In this document: one piece after another, positions 1 through 9,893 of the stretch
Numbering within the stretch: position 1 is the stretch's first letter
Layout: every line of letters starts with the position of its first letter
Source of the DNA: Macrosoma leucophasiata
Lineage: Eukaryota; Arthropoda; Insecta; Lepidoptera; Hedylidae
Direction of reading: 5' to 3'
Assembly (NCBI GenBank): GCA_036365455.1
Contig: JAWQUS010000026.1
Coordinates: forward strand, 11,674,001 to 11,738,000
Length of the DNA stretch: 64,000 bases
Notes under the pieces: generated by a model
Seen by the model: the letters and a program-made list of their open reading frames with translations, nothing else
Told to the model about the DNA's origin: nothing
The model's database searches: none
Position numbers and translations under genes: made by a program

Positions 1-112
1 AAGGGAAAAACGGAACCTTTATAGGATAACCTTGTTGTCTGTCCGTCTGTCCGTCTGTCAAGAGCCTTTTTCTCAGGACCGCGTGAGGTAATACGCTGAA
101 ATTTATAAAAAA
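1..112. repeat. Dispersed repeat fragment with CTGTC-rich tract
   Basis: This stretch contains a pyrimidine-rich CTGTC/CCGTC tract between 'cggaacc' and a 'tcaggacc' block. The same combination recurs near 33,420-33,520 and 61,540-61,605, so it is part of a dispersed repeat cut by the window edge. No coding potential is seen. Confidence 0.35.
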
Positions 113-170
113 CTAGCTGTTGCCCACGGCTTCGCCCGCGTGGATGTCGTTTTATAAATATTTTTTCCTA
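113..170 (-). mobile_element. Helitron-like 3'-end fragment
   Basis: It begins CTAG followed by the lepidopteran Helitron-type GC block (tgttgcccacggcttcgcc), which is the reverse complement of a Helitron 3' terminus ending in CTAG. The body soon becomes unrecognisable. From here to about 520 I see only AT-rich repeat debris and no gene. Confidence 0.45.
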
Positions 171-524
171 ATTTTTTTTTCTGCTATAAACCTCACGGAG
201 CTCGAGACCTTTCCAACGAATGCAAAACCGTGGAAATCGGTTGGTGCGTTCTGGAGTTATAGCGTCAGGGAGGAAACCCCGACTTATTTTTATAATATAG
301 ATACTCTAATCTACTGTCTTTTGGAGCTATGACAAAAATCTTAACTTCTTAGCCAACGCAATCAAAAGATATAGCCGTTTATGCCGCAAATTTTCGAAAC
401 TCATAAGGAAATCAAAACATACTGGGTAGGGTACTTCACGTGAAATCAGAGTCTTGAAATTTGGTACGAAGCAACATCTTATAGCACATCTTATAGCAAA
501 GATAAAGGAGCTTGCAAATTTTTA

Positions 525-834
525 ACGTAACTTCACGCCTGTAATCCCCTAAGGGGTAGGCAGAGGTAAATGCATGCATTCAAGCATACATGCAAACACC
601 CACGATTCGCCGGTTACGTTTTGGCCCATGTAACAGGTGGCGAGCCTGTTGACATCTCCGGGCACATTACCAAACTTTGAGGTACTGGGAAATTTCCGGA
701 AAATGGAAAAATCCCAATAGAACCAGAGATAAAGGCTTTTTCACCATTATCTCTGATAACCCCCTACCCGGGAATCGAACCCAGGACCTCAGCGTAGTAG
801 TAGTGGCCTGCTACCACTAGGCTACCGAGGCAGT
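525..834 (-). repeat. SINE-B, near full length
   Basis: On the minus strand it starts GCCTCGGTAGCCTAGTGG (a box A-like promoter), then has GGTTCGATTCCCGGG (a perfect polymerase III box B), a central body, and the tail CTGCCTACCCC...GGCGTGAAGTTACG. It is a tRNA-derived short retroposon of about 310 bp and encodes no protein. Confidence 0.8.
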
Positions 835-867
835 TAACAAAAATATTTTTTACTTATATACCTACAG

Positions 868-917
868 GTTCGTACAGAACCCTCGGTGCGTGAGTTAGAC
901 TCGCACTTGGCGGGTTT
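868..917. repeat. Short dispersed repeat (accctcggtgcg block)
   Basis: The block 'agaaccctcggtgcgtgagt' followed by 'cgcacttggcgggttttt' is echoed at about 33,760-33,800 and 60,195-60,250, marking the end of a dispersed repeat of unknown class. Confidence 0.4.
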
Positions 918-926
918 TTAATATTT

Positions 927-1084
927 AATGGAAATGGCAACAAGCATGCAGTTTACATTGATGTTAAGTGATGACTGCAGCCTATAGACACCTACACAAA
1001 GACCAAGGTCAAAATGCAGATGCGTTACCTGACTCCTGAGGCCTAAGGTGTTATGCCTCTGTGCCGGAAATTACAGCGCCGTAG
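927..1084 (-). repeat. SINE-A, head missing
   Basis: It matches the 3' half of SINE-A on the minus strand (TTGCC, ACATCAATGT, GCAGTCATCAC, CAGAGGCATAACACC). The head is missing. From 1085 to 1512 I see no recognisable gene or repeat; the two opposed ORFs there overlap unrelated repeat edges and look spurious. Confidence 0.7.
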
Positions 1085-1512
1085 AAAAAGATTTTCTACT
1101 TCCCTACTATCCCCAAAACGCCTGAAATCACTTAGCCTTATAATCGTGCAAAAGAGATAGCTTTCACGATTTTTAGTAAGCATTTGCAAAATGAATCGTA
1201 AATTGAAACTAACTACACAACCATGACAAATCAAATAGGTTCAGTATACCAATAATGTTACGTAAACTCAGGGAACTCTTGTCCAAAATCGATCTAATAC
1301 AGCTTTTATTACGGCCGCATAAGGTGTTCGTGTGGTCAAGCGGCGAGTTCCCTGAGAGTACCTCCGTAAAGCAGTCACTTTATACATTCAAGGTTATACA
1401 AACACACAAATGGCCCCATTATCTTATTACTTTCGGATCCAATTCCAAAACAATCAATGTCCTGGCGTCACTTGGGTCAGTATTATGAAATTCAAGTAGG
1501 TATAATTTATAT

Positions 1513-1825
1513 AACGTACGTAACTTCACGCCTGTAATCCCCGAAGGGGTAGGCAGAGGTAAATGCATGCGTTCAATCACACATGCAAACACCCACGACT
1601 CGCCGGTTACGTTTTGGCCCATGTAACAGGTGGCGAACCTGTTGCCATCTTCGGGCACATTACCATACCCCGGGGTACTGGGAAACTTCCAGAAAATGGA
1701 AAAATCCCAATAGAAGCAGAGATAAAGGATTTTTAACCGTTATCTCTGATAGACCCGACCCGGGAATCGAACCCAGGACCTCCTGCGTAATAGTAGTGAC
1801 CTGCTACCACTACGCTACTGAGGCT
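1513..1825 (-). repeat. SINE-B, near full length
   Basis: The polymerase III box B GGTTCGATTCCCGGG and a box A-like TAGCGTAGTGG are present on the minus strand, and the tail GGCGTGAAGTTACG lies at the left. The length of about 312 bp equals the family norm. Confidence 0.8.
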
Positions 1826-1864
1826 ATAATTTATATAAATGTATACTACTCGTATTATATACTA

Positions 1865-2170
1865 ACCAGAATCAGAATCAGAATAAGAAACTCATTTATT
1901 CATTTAGGGTGACAGGCACCTCTTATGACACGTCAAAAACAAACAAAATAAATAAACGTGAATAAAAATTGATATACATGTCAAACAAGATAAAAAATAT
2001 ATGTAAAGTCAAGAATATCACTAAGATAAAACTAAATGTAATAAACTAATGTAAAAAGTATATCAGTAGAATGTCTCATTACCCCTTTACATCAACCGAC
2101 TTAGTAGTCCAGTGGACCTTCTGGGGCCACCACCTGGTTACCAGAGAAAAAATTGTATTATTACATTTTC
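1865..2170 (-). repeat. LINE 3'-end remnant with TTCTGA-type tail
   Basis: Read on the minus strand this ends '...gtgcctgtcaccctaaatg' followed by a TTCTGATTCTG microsatellite, a common layout for 3' ends of insect non-LTR elements. Related bits lie at 9340-9420 and 20,118-20,190. There is no ORF, so the class is an inference. Confidence 0.4.
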
Positions 2171-2209
2171 TAGAAGTTTCCTAATGCAATCCTCAGAGTT
2201 TTTCCCTTT

Positions 2210-2346
2210 TCCGGCACAGGCTTAGGAGTGGTAACGCATTTGCATTTTGACCTCTGGTCTTTGTGTGGGTGTCTATAGACTATAATCATCATTTAACATC
2301 AATGTGATATTTATGCTTGTTAGCCACTTTCATTATATAAAAAAGG
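2210..2346 (+). repeat. SINE-A, diverged 3' half
   Basis: It carries the block CCGGCACAGG...GGAGTGGTAACGCAT through 'gtgggtgtctatag' and 'acatcaatgtga', ending in an A-rich tail. It is more diverged than most copies. Confidence 0.65.
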
Positions 2347-2430
2347 TTTGTGATATGCCCAGAGAAGTCGATGAGCTCGCCACCTCTTACATGGGACTAA
2401 ACATAAACGGCGAATCGTAGATGTATTCAA
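2347..2430 (+). repeat. SINE-B central fragment joined to SINE-A
   Basis: Directly after the SINE-A tail comes a diverged piece of SINE-B (tgcccagag, gctcgccacctcttacatgg, cggcgaatcg). The same A-then-B order is seen at 10,291, where it results from SINE-A inserting into SINE-B. Confidence 0.55.
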
Positions 2431-2508
2431 GAATTATTTCAAAAAAAATTCCTAAAAATCTACAACCTGGGCATCTTCAAATCTAGAGTGAATAGGTACT
2501 TTCTAGAC

Positions 2509-2698
2509 CAGTGATTCCCAAAGTGGTCCATATAGACCCCCTGGGGTCCATGGGAGACTCGATGGGGTCTACGTGTATGCGTAAATAAAAATGGGATATA
2601 TGGGAGTGATATAAATGTTAGCAAGGGGGTCCACCGAAACCAGAAAAAAATTGAAAGGGGTCTACAAGAAAAAATAGTTTCGGAACCTCTGTCTAGAG
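2509..2698. mobile_element. hAT-like MITE (~185 bp)
   Basis: The left end is CAGTGATTCCCAAAGTGG and the right end, reverse-complemented, is CAGAGGTTCCGAAAC: imperfect inverted repeats of hAT type. It sits inside Rep-J, and TCTAGAC at 2502-2508 is repeated at 2699-2705, consistent with a 7-8 bp target duplication. It has no transposase ORF. Confidence 0.55.
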
Positions 2699-2706
2699 TC
2701 TAGACC

Positions 2707-2770
2707 AACGTGCTTCATCTTCGCCTACATCTTCACTTTTTATCAGGTGAGATGGTGGTCAAACGTTGGT
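2707..2770 (+). repeat. Rep-J right part
   Basis: The segment 'caacgtgcttcatcttcgcc...gtggtcaaacgttggt' continues the repeat interrupted by the hAT-like MITE and matches 18,400-18,480. Its class is unknown. Confidence 0.45.
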
Positions 2771-2854
2771 TTATAAAAATAAAAATAAAAAATACATGCA
2801 TTTATATCTGCGTGCGACTCTAAAACTGTGAATTAACGTTTTATTCACATTTAT

Positions 2855-3140
2855 ACAAATAAATAAATAAAATTGAAGTGTCTGTTTATGATATAAACAT
2901 AACCGCTTTTTACTAAATGCATATGTATGTACACGGAACATATACCAAAACAACATTATTTAATAGAGCGTCAAGCTCTTTAAACGGAGATTAAAAAAAA
3001 AACATTTTTTACAATTTTTGTCTGTGTGTCTGTCTGCTTGTCCCGGCTAATATCGAGAACGGCTGGACCAATTTTGACGGGACTTCGTCCGGGTAGATAC
3101 TGAACAATCATAAATTCTACGCGGACGAAGGCACAGCTAG
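2855..3140 (+). mobile_element. Hel-H Helitron, partial
   Basis: The order AATTGAAGTGTCTGTTT, AACCGCTTTTTACTAAATGC, CTGTCTGTC tract, ACGGCTGGACCAATTTTGAC, then ...GGCACAGCTAG followed by T, matches Hel-H copies at 12,465, 25,187 and 37,502. A short insert (about 2959-2996) interrupts it. From 3141 to 3813 I see nothing recognisable. Confidence 0.55.
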
Positions 3141-3813
3141 TGTATAATATTTTATGTTTATATATACTTAACAATAGGTATAAAACACAGTAACTTATTA
3201 TTGAAGGAGATTATGAAAATATTTCTGTGAATTTCTTGTTTATCAATACTTTATCAAAGATGATATTGTTGTGAAGTGTGATAATATAAACAAACCGTCA
3301 ACAGAAAATTAAGAAATTAACATTTATTGGTTAAGTTCATTACGTTTTTAAATATCATTACCTATAGCGATTAATTGAAAATGACTCATCCCGATACCCG
3401 ACAGATAATTAAGGACAATTAAGGTGAATCCAGAGAAAAATTATCACGATTCATCAAAAACCTACTAAATCGGAAATACAACTTAAAAAATAAATTGGTT
3501 CTGTTGGTCAAAAATCTGCAAAAAGAGGTCTAACGATAAGAAAACACTCTTAATTAAGGGTGTTGGCAAAATATCGGCATCTTAAGGCCGTTTTGCAAAT
3601 CATATTGAACAAAGTTTAATTTCGTTCTATGACTTTTAGGAAAACTTTTTTTCGATACATGGCTACAGAATAATTGATTGACCGTGCTAATAAAGTTTAA
3701 GGATCCATTACACACTCATGCCATTCGATTCCATTACTCATTATTATTTTTTATGGTTTACTAGGTCGATGAATCGAATATATTTACATATTAAAATATC
3801 CAGATGACTTTCT

Positions 3814-4107
3814 ACTGGTGGTAGACCTTCAGTGACGGAGCTCGCGGGCGTAGGCACCACCGCATTACCTAATATACTTGCCGCTAAATGGTAGTGTTCA
3901 GCACTATCGTGTTCCGGTCAGGTGGACGGCCCTGTAAGTTCCGGCACAGAGGCATAACACCTTAGGCCTCAGGAGTGGTAACGCATCCGCATTTTGACCT
4001 TTGTCTTTGTGTGGGTGTCTATAGGCTGCAGTCATCACTTAACATCAATGTGAACTGCACGCTTGTTTACCACTTCCATTACATAAAAATAAAAAATAAA
4101 AATAAAA
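3814..4107 (+). repeat. SINE-A, nearly complete
   Basis: It starts ACTGGTGGTAGACC, carries the GAGCTCGCGGGCGTAGGCAC block, lacks a few bases near 'gtggacggccc', and ends in an A-rich tail. Confidence 0.8.
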
Positions 4108-4154
4108 TGACTATCAATCAATTGCATGTCAAGTGCAACTGTCAGTCACAGTAA

Positions 4155-4190
4155 GTTATTCGTCAGTCACACCCGTGACTGACGAATAAC
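4155..4190. repeat. Perfect 16-bp hairpin
   Basis: Arms GTTATTCGTCAGTCAC and GTGACTGACGAATAAC are exact reverse complements around a 4-base ACCC spacer. It has no U-run or promoter context. The function is unknown; it may be a fold-back mutation like the one at 27,244. Confidence 0.7.
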
Positions 4191-4347
4191 GTAAGACTGA
4201 CACCAAAAATCGTGTAATGGACGCCTATGAAATGTTTTTCTAAAACGGTGCTCGACGTAGACAGCCGTAGCGGAATGCTACGCCCCGTAGTAGCTCTACG
4301 AATGCAATCGTAACCATGTTAAGTATCACTTTAGAGTTTATTACAAA

Positions 4348-4546
4348 CTAGAGGCTCGCCCCGGCTTCGCCCGCGCTGCTCCGTTCCTATAAGTTATAGC
4401 GTGATGATAGCCTTTAGCCTTCCTCGATAAATGGGCTATCTAACACTGAAAAAACTTTTCAAGTCGGACCAGTAGTTCCTGAGATTAGCGCGTTCAAACA
4501 AACAAACAAACAAACAAACTCTTCAGCTTTATAATATTAGTATAGA
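4348..4546 (-). mobile_element. Small non-autonomous Helitron, both ends present
   Basis: On the minus strand it begins TCTATACTAATATTATAAA, passes a TTTG repeat, and ends GCGGGCGAAGCCGGGGC...CTAG. The base before TC is A and the base after CTAG is T, the Helitron target rule (known for the family). At 199 bp it cannot encode a Rep/helicase. Confidence 0.7.
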
Positions 4547-5606
4547 TTATATTTTATTATATTTTTTTATATTCACAAATATATTTTATGTTGTGAAAAA
4601 TAATAAAACATTTTTTATTGTGGAGGGCAGAAGCTACCTTGCGATACATTTATACTAATTCAATAAATTGTTAAATAGCATACCTAGAGTAAAACAAAGT
4701 TATATGAAATTGTTTTTCTAGCCCCAAACAGGATAAAAATGAATAAACATGTTTTTACATTTATTTGTTTAAAACTTTAAAAAATACAATTTAAAACATT
4801 TTTATATATTTATATTTCAAAAATATACACCTTCAATACACCATTTCATGAAAATTACCCACACTTATGCAAAAAGGTATTTAACCAATTATTTATTAGG
4901 TATTCTCTATGTATATAAATATATTTATTGAAATCATTATTAATGACCAGATACAAGAAAGTTCGTTAGTAACAACGAATGAATAGCCTAATAAATAAGT
5001 AAGAATCATAAGTTTCAAAAACTCTTTTAATCGTAATTCCCCCTATTATGATACCATGTGTTAATAAGTACAAAAAAACATGGCGTAAAAAATATCTACG
5101 CATATTTTGTTTGTTCGTTGAAATATTTAAATAAAGCCACTCTTGTATTGTCTGAAGCACACGCGTTAGGTTAGTCCCTTTGTAAGTAACAATGTTCGCA
5201 TTAAAACGCTGTTGTTCTTTTGAGACGTTTAATTTATTTTCGTTTAAATATTTTTTTATAAACATTCTCAATCAATGACAGTATAAAAAAAAATATTTTT
5301 TCAAACAAAGAGATTTACCACACTTGGAAGAATAGAATGTAACTACAGTATTTGTTGTAAATTTTTTCCAAATGTTTCAATTTTTCAACAATTTAAAAAG
5401 GAGAAAAATTTTTGTTATTGGAATACTGGAACATAATAATCCTAAAACACCGACTGCATCTGCAAAACTTAGCACGAATTTATTTCCCGTGTTCTTTTTT
5501 GTTTATTTTTACCAAAATATTTTCCCAAAACATCGCACCAACACCGAAACAATTAACCAGAATCCAAAATAAAATCACGAAGTTACAAAAAAAAATAAAA
5601 AGGCCA
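4547..5606. other. AT-rich stretch without recognisable features
   Basis: About 1.06 kb of AT-rich DNA. A 101-aa minus-strand reading frame at 4966-5271 shows no domain, codon bias or splice context that I can recognise. I see no repeat family from elsewhere in the window. Confidence 0.4.
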
Positions 5607-5801
5607 CTAACCTTCACTAGTTCGCGTCTCTCTTGAATCGTCGACGATCAACAGGTGGGGTCGTCTAGCGCGAGCGAGCTCCGGCTCGGCTGGCACGGTG
5701 CTACCCACTCGCGGTACACCCATCGCGGCCGGCGGTCTGGGCGCGAATGCCACCCCGTACTGCAGGTAGCGCCGTCGCCCCGTTTTCAAAAAAGAATGCA
5801 A
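5607..5801 (-). CDS. Candidate first exon in a CpG-rich island
   Basis: This is the only clearly GC- and CpG-rich unique segment in the AT-rich left part of the window. The minus strand is open for 64 codons. The first in-frame ATG is at 5723, giving a product that starts MGVPRVGSTVPAEPELAR and ends in LLIVDDSRE and a short polar stretch. An AAG|GTTAGT splice-donor-like site falls at 5612/5611, just before the stop. I do not recognise the protein. Stop codons upstream mean the ORF is either a first exon starting at 5723 or an internal exon with its acceptor to the right. No downstream exon was found in the window, so this stays a hypothesis. Confidence 0.3.
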   Translation of the reverse strand: MHSFLKTGRRRYLQYGVAFAPRPPAAMGVPRVGSTVPAEPELARARRPHLLIVDDSRETRTSEG

Positions 5802-5849
5802 TGTTTACACAGACAAGACTGTATCGATGTTTACGGATTCTGTAGTTAG

Positions 5850-5960
5850 AGAGGTCGGACAGATGGTACGCTTTGTGTTCGAGAATTTATCCGTGGAAAA
5901 TAGCCATGTGTGATTCACCGAATAATACTACAATTTAAAAAAAAATGTCGTATGGATTAT
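5850..5960. other. Flank of CpG-rich segment
   Basis: Unique-looking sequence lies to the right of the candidate exon, that is, upstream on the minus strand. It could be promoter or 5' UTR if 5607-5801 is an exon, but I see no TATA box or initiator that would decide it. Confidence 0.2.
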
Positions 5961-5984
5961 AGTATACACTAGATATCGATGAAT

Positions 5985-6105
5985 TTTGGCGGGAAGCTTG
6001 AAAGATGCGTGTGGTGCTCTTATTTTATTTCATTTTCTTGGTGTATTTTTGAGTTATAGTTGGTGGCATTTTGTTTGATAAAGGCTTATAACAGTGCTCG
6101 TGTAT
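5985..6105 (+). repeat. Rep-K copy
   Basis: The block 'ttttggcgggaagcttgaaag...cttggtgtatttttgagttatag...ggcattttgtttgata' is repeated at 63,515-63,630 with few changes. It is a dispersed repeat of unknown class. From 6106 to 6530 nothing else is recognisable. Confidence 0.55.
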
Positions 6106-6529
6106 AGTGAAATAATTCAAGTACTGTCCGAAGGTGGAGTAGAAATTTTCGCAATCAGTGTGCAAGTATGAAGATAGTGGTGAACGTAGCAGAGGTATGG
6201 GAGGTGTGACGGAACCGAGTTATTTCTATACCTACCTTCTAAGGAACTGGGTATAGAGATATAATTAAAATACATTTTAATTCAGTGTCATTTCATGTGA
6301 CATCAGTTTATCCGAATTTTAAAGATAAAATATATTCATGAGGCAATATTTTCACGGTAGCAGCCTTGGTGCTACCCTGAGTACATCACATAAACTTCAA
6401 GACTGGCATTGTATAAGCAATTTCACTAGTATGACAGAATACTTTTAGCCTCGAATAAAATTTTCATGCCCATCATTCCATGTAGTCCCATTTCATTTTA
6501 TTAGGTTTAGGCAAACAATTGACTTTAGA

Positions 6530-6612
6530 TGGAACTTGAATCCGCAACCATGGGTGTCTTACTATCTAGTCCGGCCGCTCCAATCCAACCAATTGAGCTA
6601 CCAAAGACAATT
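6530..6612 (-). repeat. SINE-D-like tRNA-related fragment
   Basis: On the minus strand it reads GGTAGCTCAATTGG (box A-like) ... GAGCGGCCGGACTAG ... TTGCGGATTCAAGTTCC (a degraded box B). It resembles the SINE-D heads at 6989 and 13,652. Confidence 0.5.
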
Positions 6613-6665
6613 ATTATTATTACATTGCCTTGGGGTGACAGTGGTGACATATATTGCTAATTTTA

Positions 6666-6952
6666 CAGGTGGTAGAACTCCATTGACGAAGCTCGCGGGC
6701 GTAGGCATCACCGCATTACCTAGTATACTTGCCACTAAATGGTAGTGTTCATCACTATCGTGTTCCGGTCAGGTGGTAATGTACAGTTCTGTAATATCCG
6801 GGACAGAGGCATAACACCTTAGGCCTCAGGAGTGGTAACGCATCTGCATCTTGACCTTGGTGTTTGTATGGGTGTCTATAGGCTGCAGTCATCACTTAAC
6901 ATCAATGTGAACTGCATGCTTGTTTGCCATTTCCAATACATTCAAAAAAATG
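6666..6952 (+). repeat. SINE-A, nearly complete
   Basis: The head GGTGGTAGAACTCC, the full middle, and the 3' block ACATCAATGTGAACTGCATG are present, followed by a short A-rich tail. Confidence 0.8.
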
Positions 6953-6988
6953 CAATAAATGTGAAGGATAAAATGGATAGTCGAGTAT

Positions 6989-7063
6989 GCACTTCGATAG
7001 CTCAGTTGGTGGAGCGGCTGTACTAGATTCCAGTGATCGCGGGTTCGAATCCCACCTGAAGTC
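6989..7063 (+). repeat. SINE-D tRNA-like head
   Basis: ACTTC...GAAGT acceptor-like pairing, D-arm GCTC/GAGC, and box B GGTTCGAATCCC are present, followed by a T-rich, C-containing tail. The anticodon stem pairs poorly. Because the family is repeated, I treat it as SINE-derived and not a working tRNA gene. Confidence 0.6.
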
Positions 7064-7375
7064 AATTTTTTCTATACATTTATCTCAAAAAAAGATATTA
7101 GTCATTTACCTGAGTTCACCTGTCACTTTTAAAGCTGTAAGCATATCTCGTTTTCGATATGCTTTGAACTAAATTATGTTCCACTTACAATAAGTCACTC
7201 ATTACTGAGTGAAGCATAGAAACTGCATGTTTTAACATAAAATCCCCCTGCATATTATTACGATCCTTATCGGTGTCCGCTTTGCTTGCTCCAGCGAAGG
7301 CCGATCGTAAATACAGGATTATGGTATTATAGATTAGGATCCCACTGAAGAATTATTTACTTTTAGTTCTTACTT

Positions 7376-7580
7376 GCCGCTGAGTGGTAGTGTTCCGGTC
7401 AGGTGGTAATGTACGCCCTGTAATTTCCGGCACAGAGGCATAACACCTTAAACCTCAGGAGTGGTAACGCATCTGCATTTTGACCTTGGTCTTCGTGTGG
7501 GTGTCTATAGGCTGCAGTCATCACATAACATCAATGTGAACAGCACGCTTGTTTGCCACGTCAATTACATTAAAAAAAAA
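7376..7580 (+). repeat. SINE-A, 5'-truncated, nested in fold-back element
   Basis: It begins at the GCCGCTGAGTGGTAGTG block, so the head is lost, and ends with an A run. It splits the left arm of the 7323-8484 fold-back. Confidence 0.75.
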
Positions 7581-8095
7581 TCAAGATATGCCGCAAACCG
7601 ATTTCTACGCATATTTATGATGTAAAGAATATAATATATATACACTAGGTTGCCTATCAAAATATGGCGAATAGTATTTTTTTAGCAAATATTTCTTAGT
7701 TTTTTTTATAAAATAACACTTTACGACAATATATAAAAAGACTGAAAAATCTGCCATCGTGCACTTGGCCACCCCTACATTAAATATGTACGTTCCACCC
7801 CGATACATGTTTACGTTCATAACGTACATTTAGAGATTAAAGAAAAAAAAATATGTACCGTATTGTAATAAAAATATAACAATAAAGTACATTTATTATT
7901 TAAATATCAAATTAAAGCTTGATCTGTCACAAATAAGGATTGCTGGCTGTTAAAGAAAAAAAAAATAATTAGAAATACTAGCGGCCATATTTTGATAGAC
8001 CTCTCTACATCATAAATATGTACAACCAAAATAGGTAGGAGCGGCTAAGTGCGCAACGGCAGCCATGATTTTTCAGAGTCTTTATACATATTGCC

Positions 8096-8337
8096 ATGAA
8101 AATGCATGCATTCAATCATACATGCAAACACCCACGATTTGCCGGTTACGTTTTGGCCCATGTAACAGGTGGCGAGCCCGTTGACATCTCCGGGCACATT
8201 ACCAAACTTCGAGGTACTAGGAAATATCCAGAAAATGGAAAAATCCCAATAGAACCAGATATAAAGGACTTTACAGCATTATCTCTGATAACCCTCTCCC
8301 GGGATTCGAACCCAGGACCTACGCTCAGCTTAGTAGT
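8096..8337 (-). repeat. SINE-B, trimmed at both ends, nested in fold-back element
   Basis: The central body (gccggttacgttttggccc, ccgggcacattaccaaac) is clear, and box B survives as GGTTCGAATCCC. The 3' hairpin tail and the 5' head are both missing. Confidence 0.75.
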
Positions 8338-8484
8338 ATAAAAAAATACTTGCGGCCAAAATTGGCAACCTAGTGGATGTAATATATTATATTCTCTAGA
8401 TTATAAATATGCATAGAATAGGTTTGCAGCATATCTTGATGAACAAAATAATTCTACAGTGGGATCCTAACCTATTATAATATT

Positions 8485-9508
8485 GTTTTAAAATAATGCC
8501 CGGCTGCGTCTCATTCGTTTGCATTACCCCACATCATTTGACCATTATTTCTGGGAGCCTTTGCAAACATCTGATCTCGGTCGCGAGGGAAATATTCTAT
8601 AAGGTCACTTCCAACTCAATCGTCTCTTTCATTTATATTTTACTTTCGTGAATTATATGTTGACATCAATCAGTTACTGATAAATGAAACCAACAAATAC
8701 CAATAAAAAAACTATGATTAATATGCAGTTGACCTTTAGGGACGGAACTAGTAAGCCGCATTACAAGTGGCAGACGTCATCACTTTTTTATGAAACGAAG
8801 GTAGCAAACAAGCATTTAATTTGGTTTTCCTTGCTATTACATAACTTTACGACTTGAAACGAAAACAGCTAATAATTGTTATGGACAGCGACCCCACACT
8901 ATTTAGTCCCTCGTCTTTTAAATGGATTTGAACCCTCGTTAAAAAATAGTATCAACAGAACCAATATTAAAAATAAATTGAAATGTCACTTTTGGAACAT
9001 CCTATAAGTTAAAAATTTACGTCACATGCATATTACATTTAATTTTTTACCTATGTATAAAACCAGTAACTGGATCACTTCTAACAAAACAATGTTGTCT
9101 CGTTCACACTTAGTGTATTTTGTATTTCGTCACAGCGCGAAAAAGTAATAGAAATATTTAGATGTATATCAAATTTTGTTACTACCTTCGTTAAATTGCA
9201 TATTATTATTTCTTTTATGTAATGACTGTGATGTTACTGTTGTCGCACCTACATAGATTCGCATAAGTATACCGGACAAGTCTTGGTGACTTTTGGTTTG
9301 CTTTGATGTACATATTTTGTAATGTTTTCCTAAATAAATAATAAAAAAAAAACAAAATAAATTAAAGTGAATAACAATTGATATACATGTCAAACAAGAT
9401 AAAAAAGAATATAAAATATGTCCACTAGGTTGCCAATCAAAACTTGACCGCAATAGGGTTTTCTTCTGTCTCAACTATATAAGACTAGGCTGAACATCGT
9501 CGAATTAG
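8485..9508. other. AT-rich stretch with repeat scraps
   Basis: There is no gene. A LINE 3' scrap like 1865-2170 is visible at about 9340-9420, and a scrap of the 7323-8484 fold-back (ccactaggttgccaatcaaa) at 9421-9445. Confidence 0.4.
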
Positions 9509-9625
9509 TCTGCCCGTGACCACGGTAGCTGGAAACCGACCGAAACATCGGGTATAAGAAGAAGTTTGAGGTGTTGTATACGCGAGAAAACCGCCAATTT
9601 AATTTCTACAACTCTATTATCTGTT
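9509..9625 (+). mobile_element. Penelope-like 3'-end fragment
   Basis: The block CTGCCCGTGACCACGGTAGC...GACCGAAACATCGGG matches 36,138-36,245 and the region following the Penelope-like coding remnant at 26,112-26,160. It therefore looks like a severely truncated Penelope-family 3' end. Confidence 0.5.
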
Positions 9626-9893
9626 TATTCTTTATACGCTTGGTTGTTTTTCTTGAAATGTCATTATTCCCCGTCTCAAAGGTTTCCCCAGTGACACCGG
9701 GACAAGGTGTAGAAAAACGAAACTGTCCTGATCTAAACGGGACGTATGGTCACAACAAATTATTGTAAGCGAGATAACGGTCATAATCCATCACGCTAAT
9801 CCGATTCGTATAACCGGCATTGTTAAAATCTGATGATCAGTATTAATCTTAATTGAATTATATTATAATTTAGATAATAATTATATTATAATA
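9626..9893. other. No recognised feature
   Basis: AT-rich sequence; a 65-aa ORF beginning in the fragment above has no recognisable domain. Confidence 0.4.

Larger units (their letters stand above)
7323..8484. mobile_element. Fold-back element with ~125-bp inverted ends
   Basis: The left end (from TTAGGATCCCACTG at 7334) reappears inverted at the right end (CAGTGGGATCCTAA at 8457-8470). The similarity resumes inside a nested SINE-A at 7580: TCAAGATATGCCGCAAACC through CACTAGGTTGCC on the left matches GGCAACCTAGTGG through GCAGCATATCTTGATGA on the right. A second inner pair (about 7725-7800 and 8000-8093) is also inverted. No transposase ORF is seen. SINE-A and SINE-B are nested in it. Confidence 0.6.

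Noticed and set aside
6989..7063. Possible tRNA gene
   Set aside because: The acceptor and D-arm pair, but the anticodon stem is poor and the sequence is one of many SINE-D heads with the same tail.
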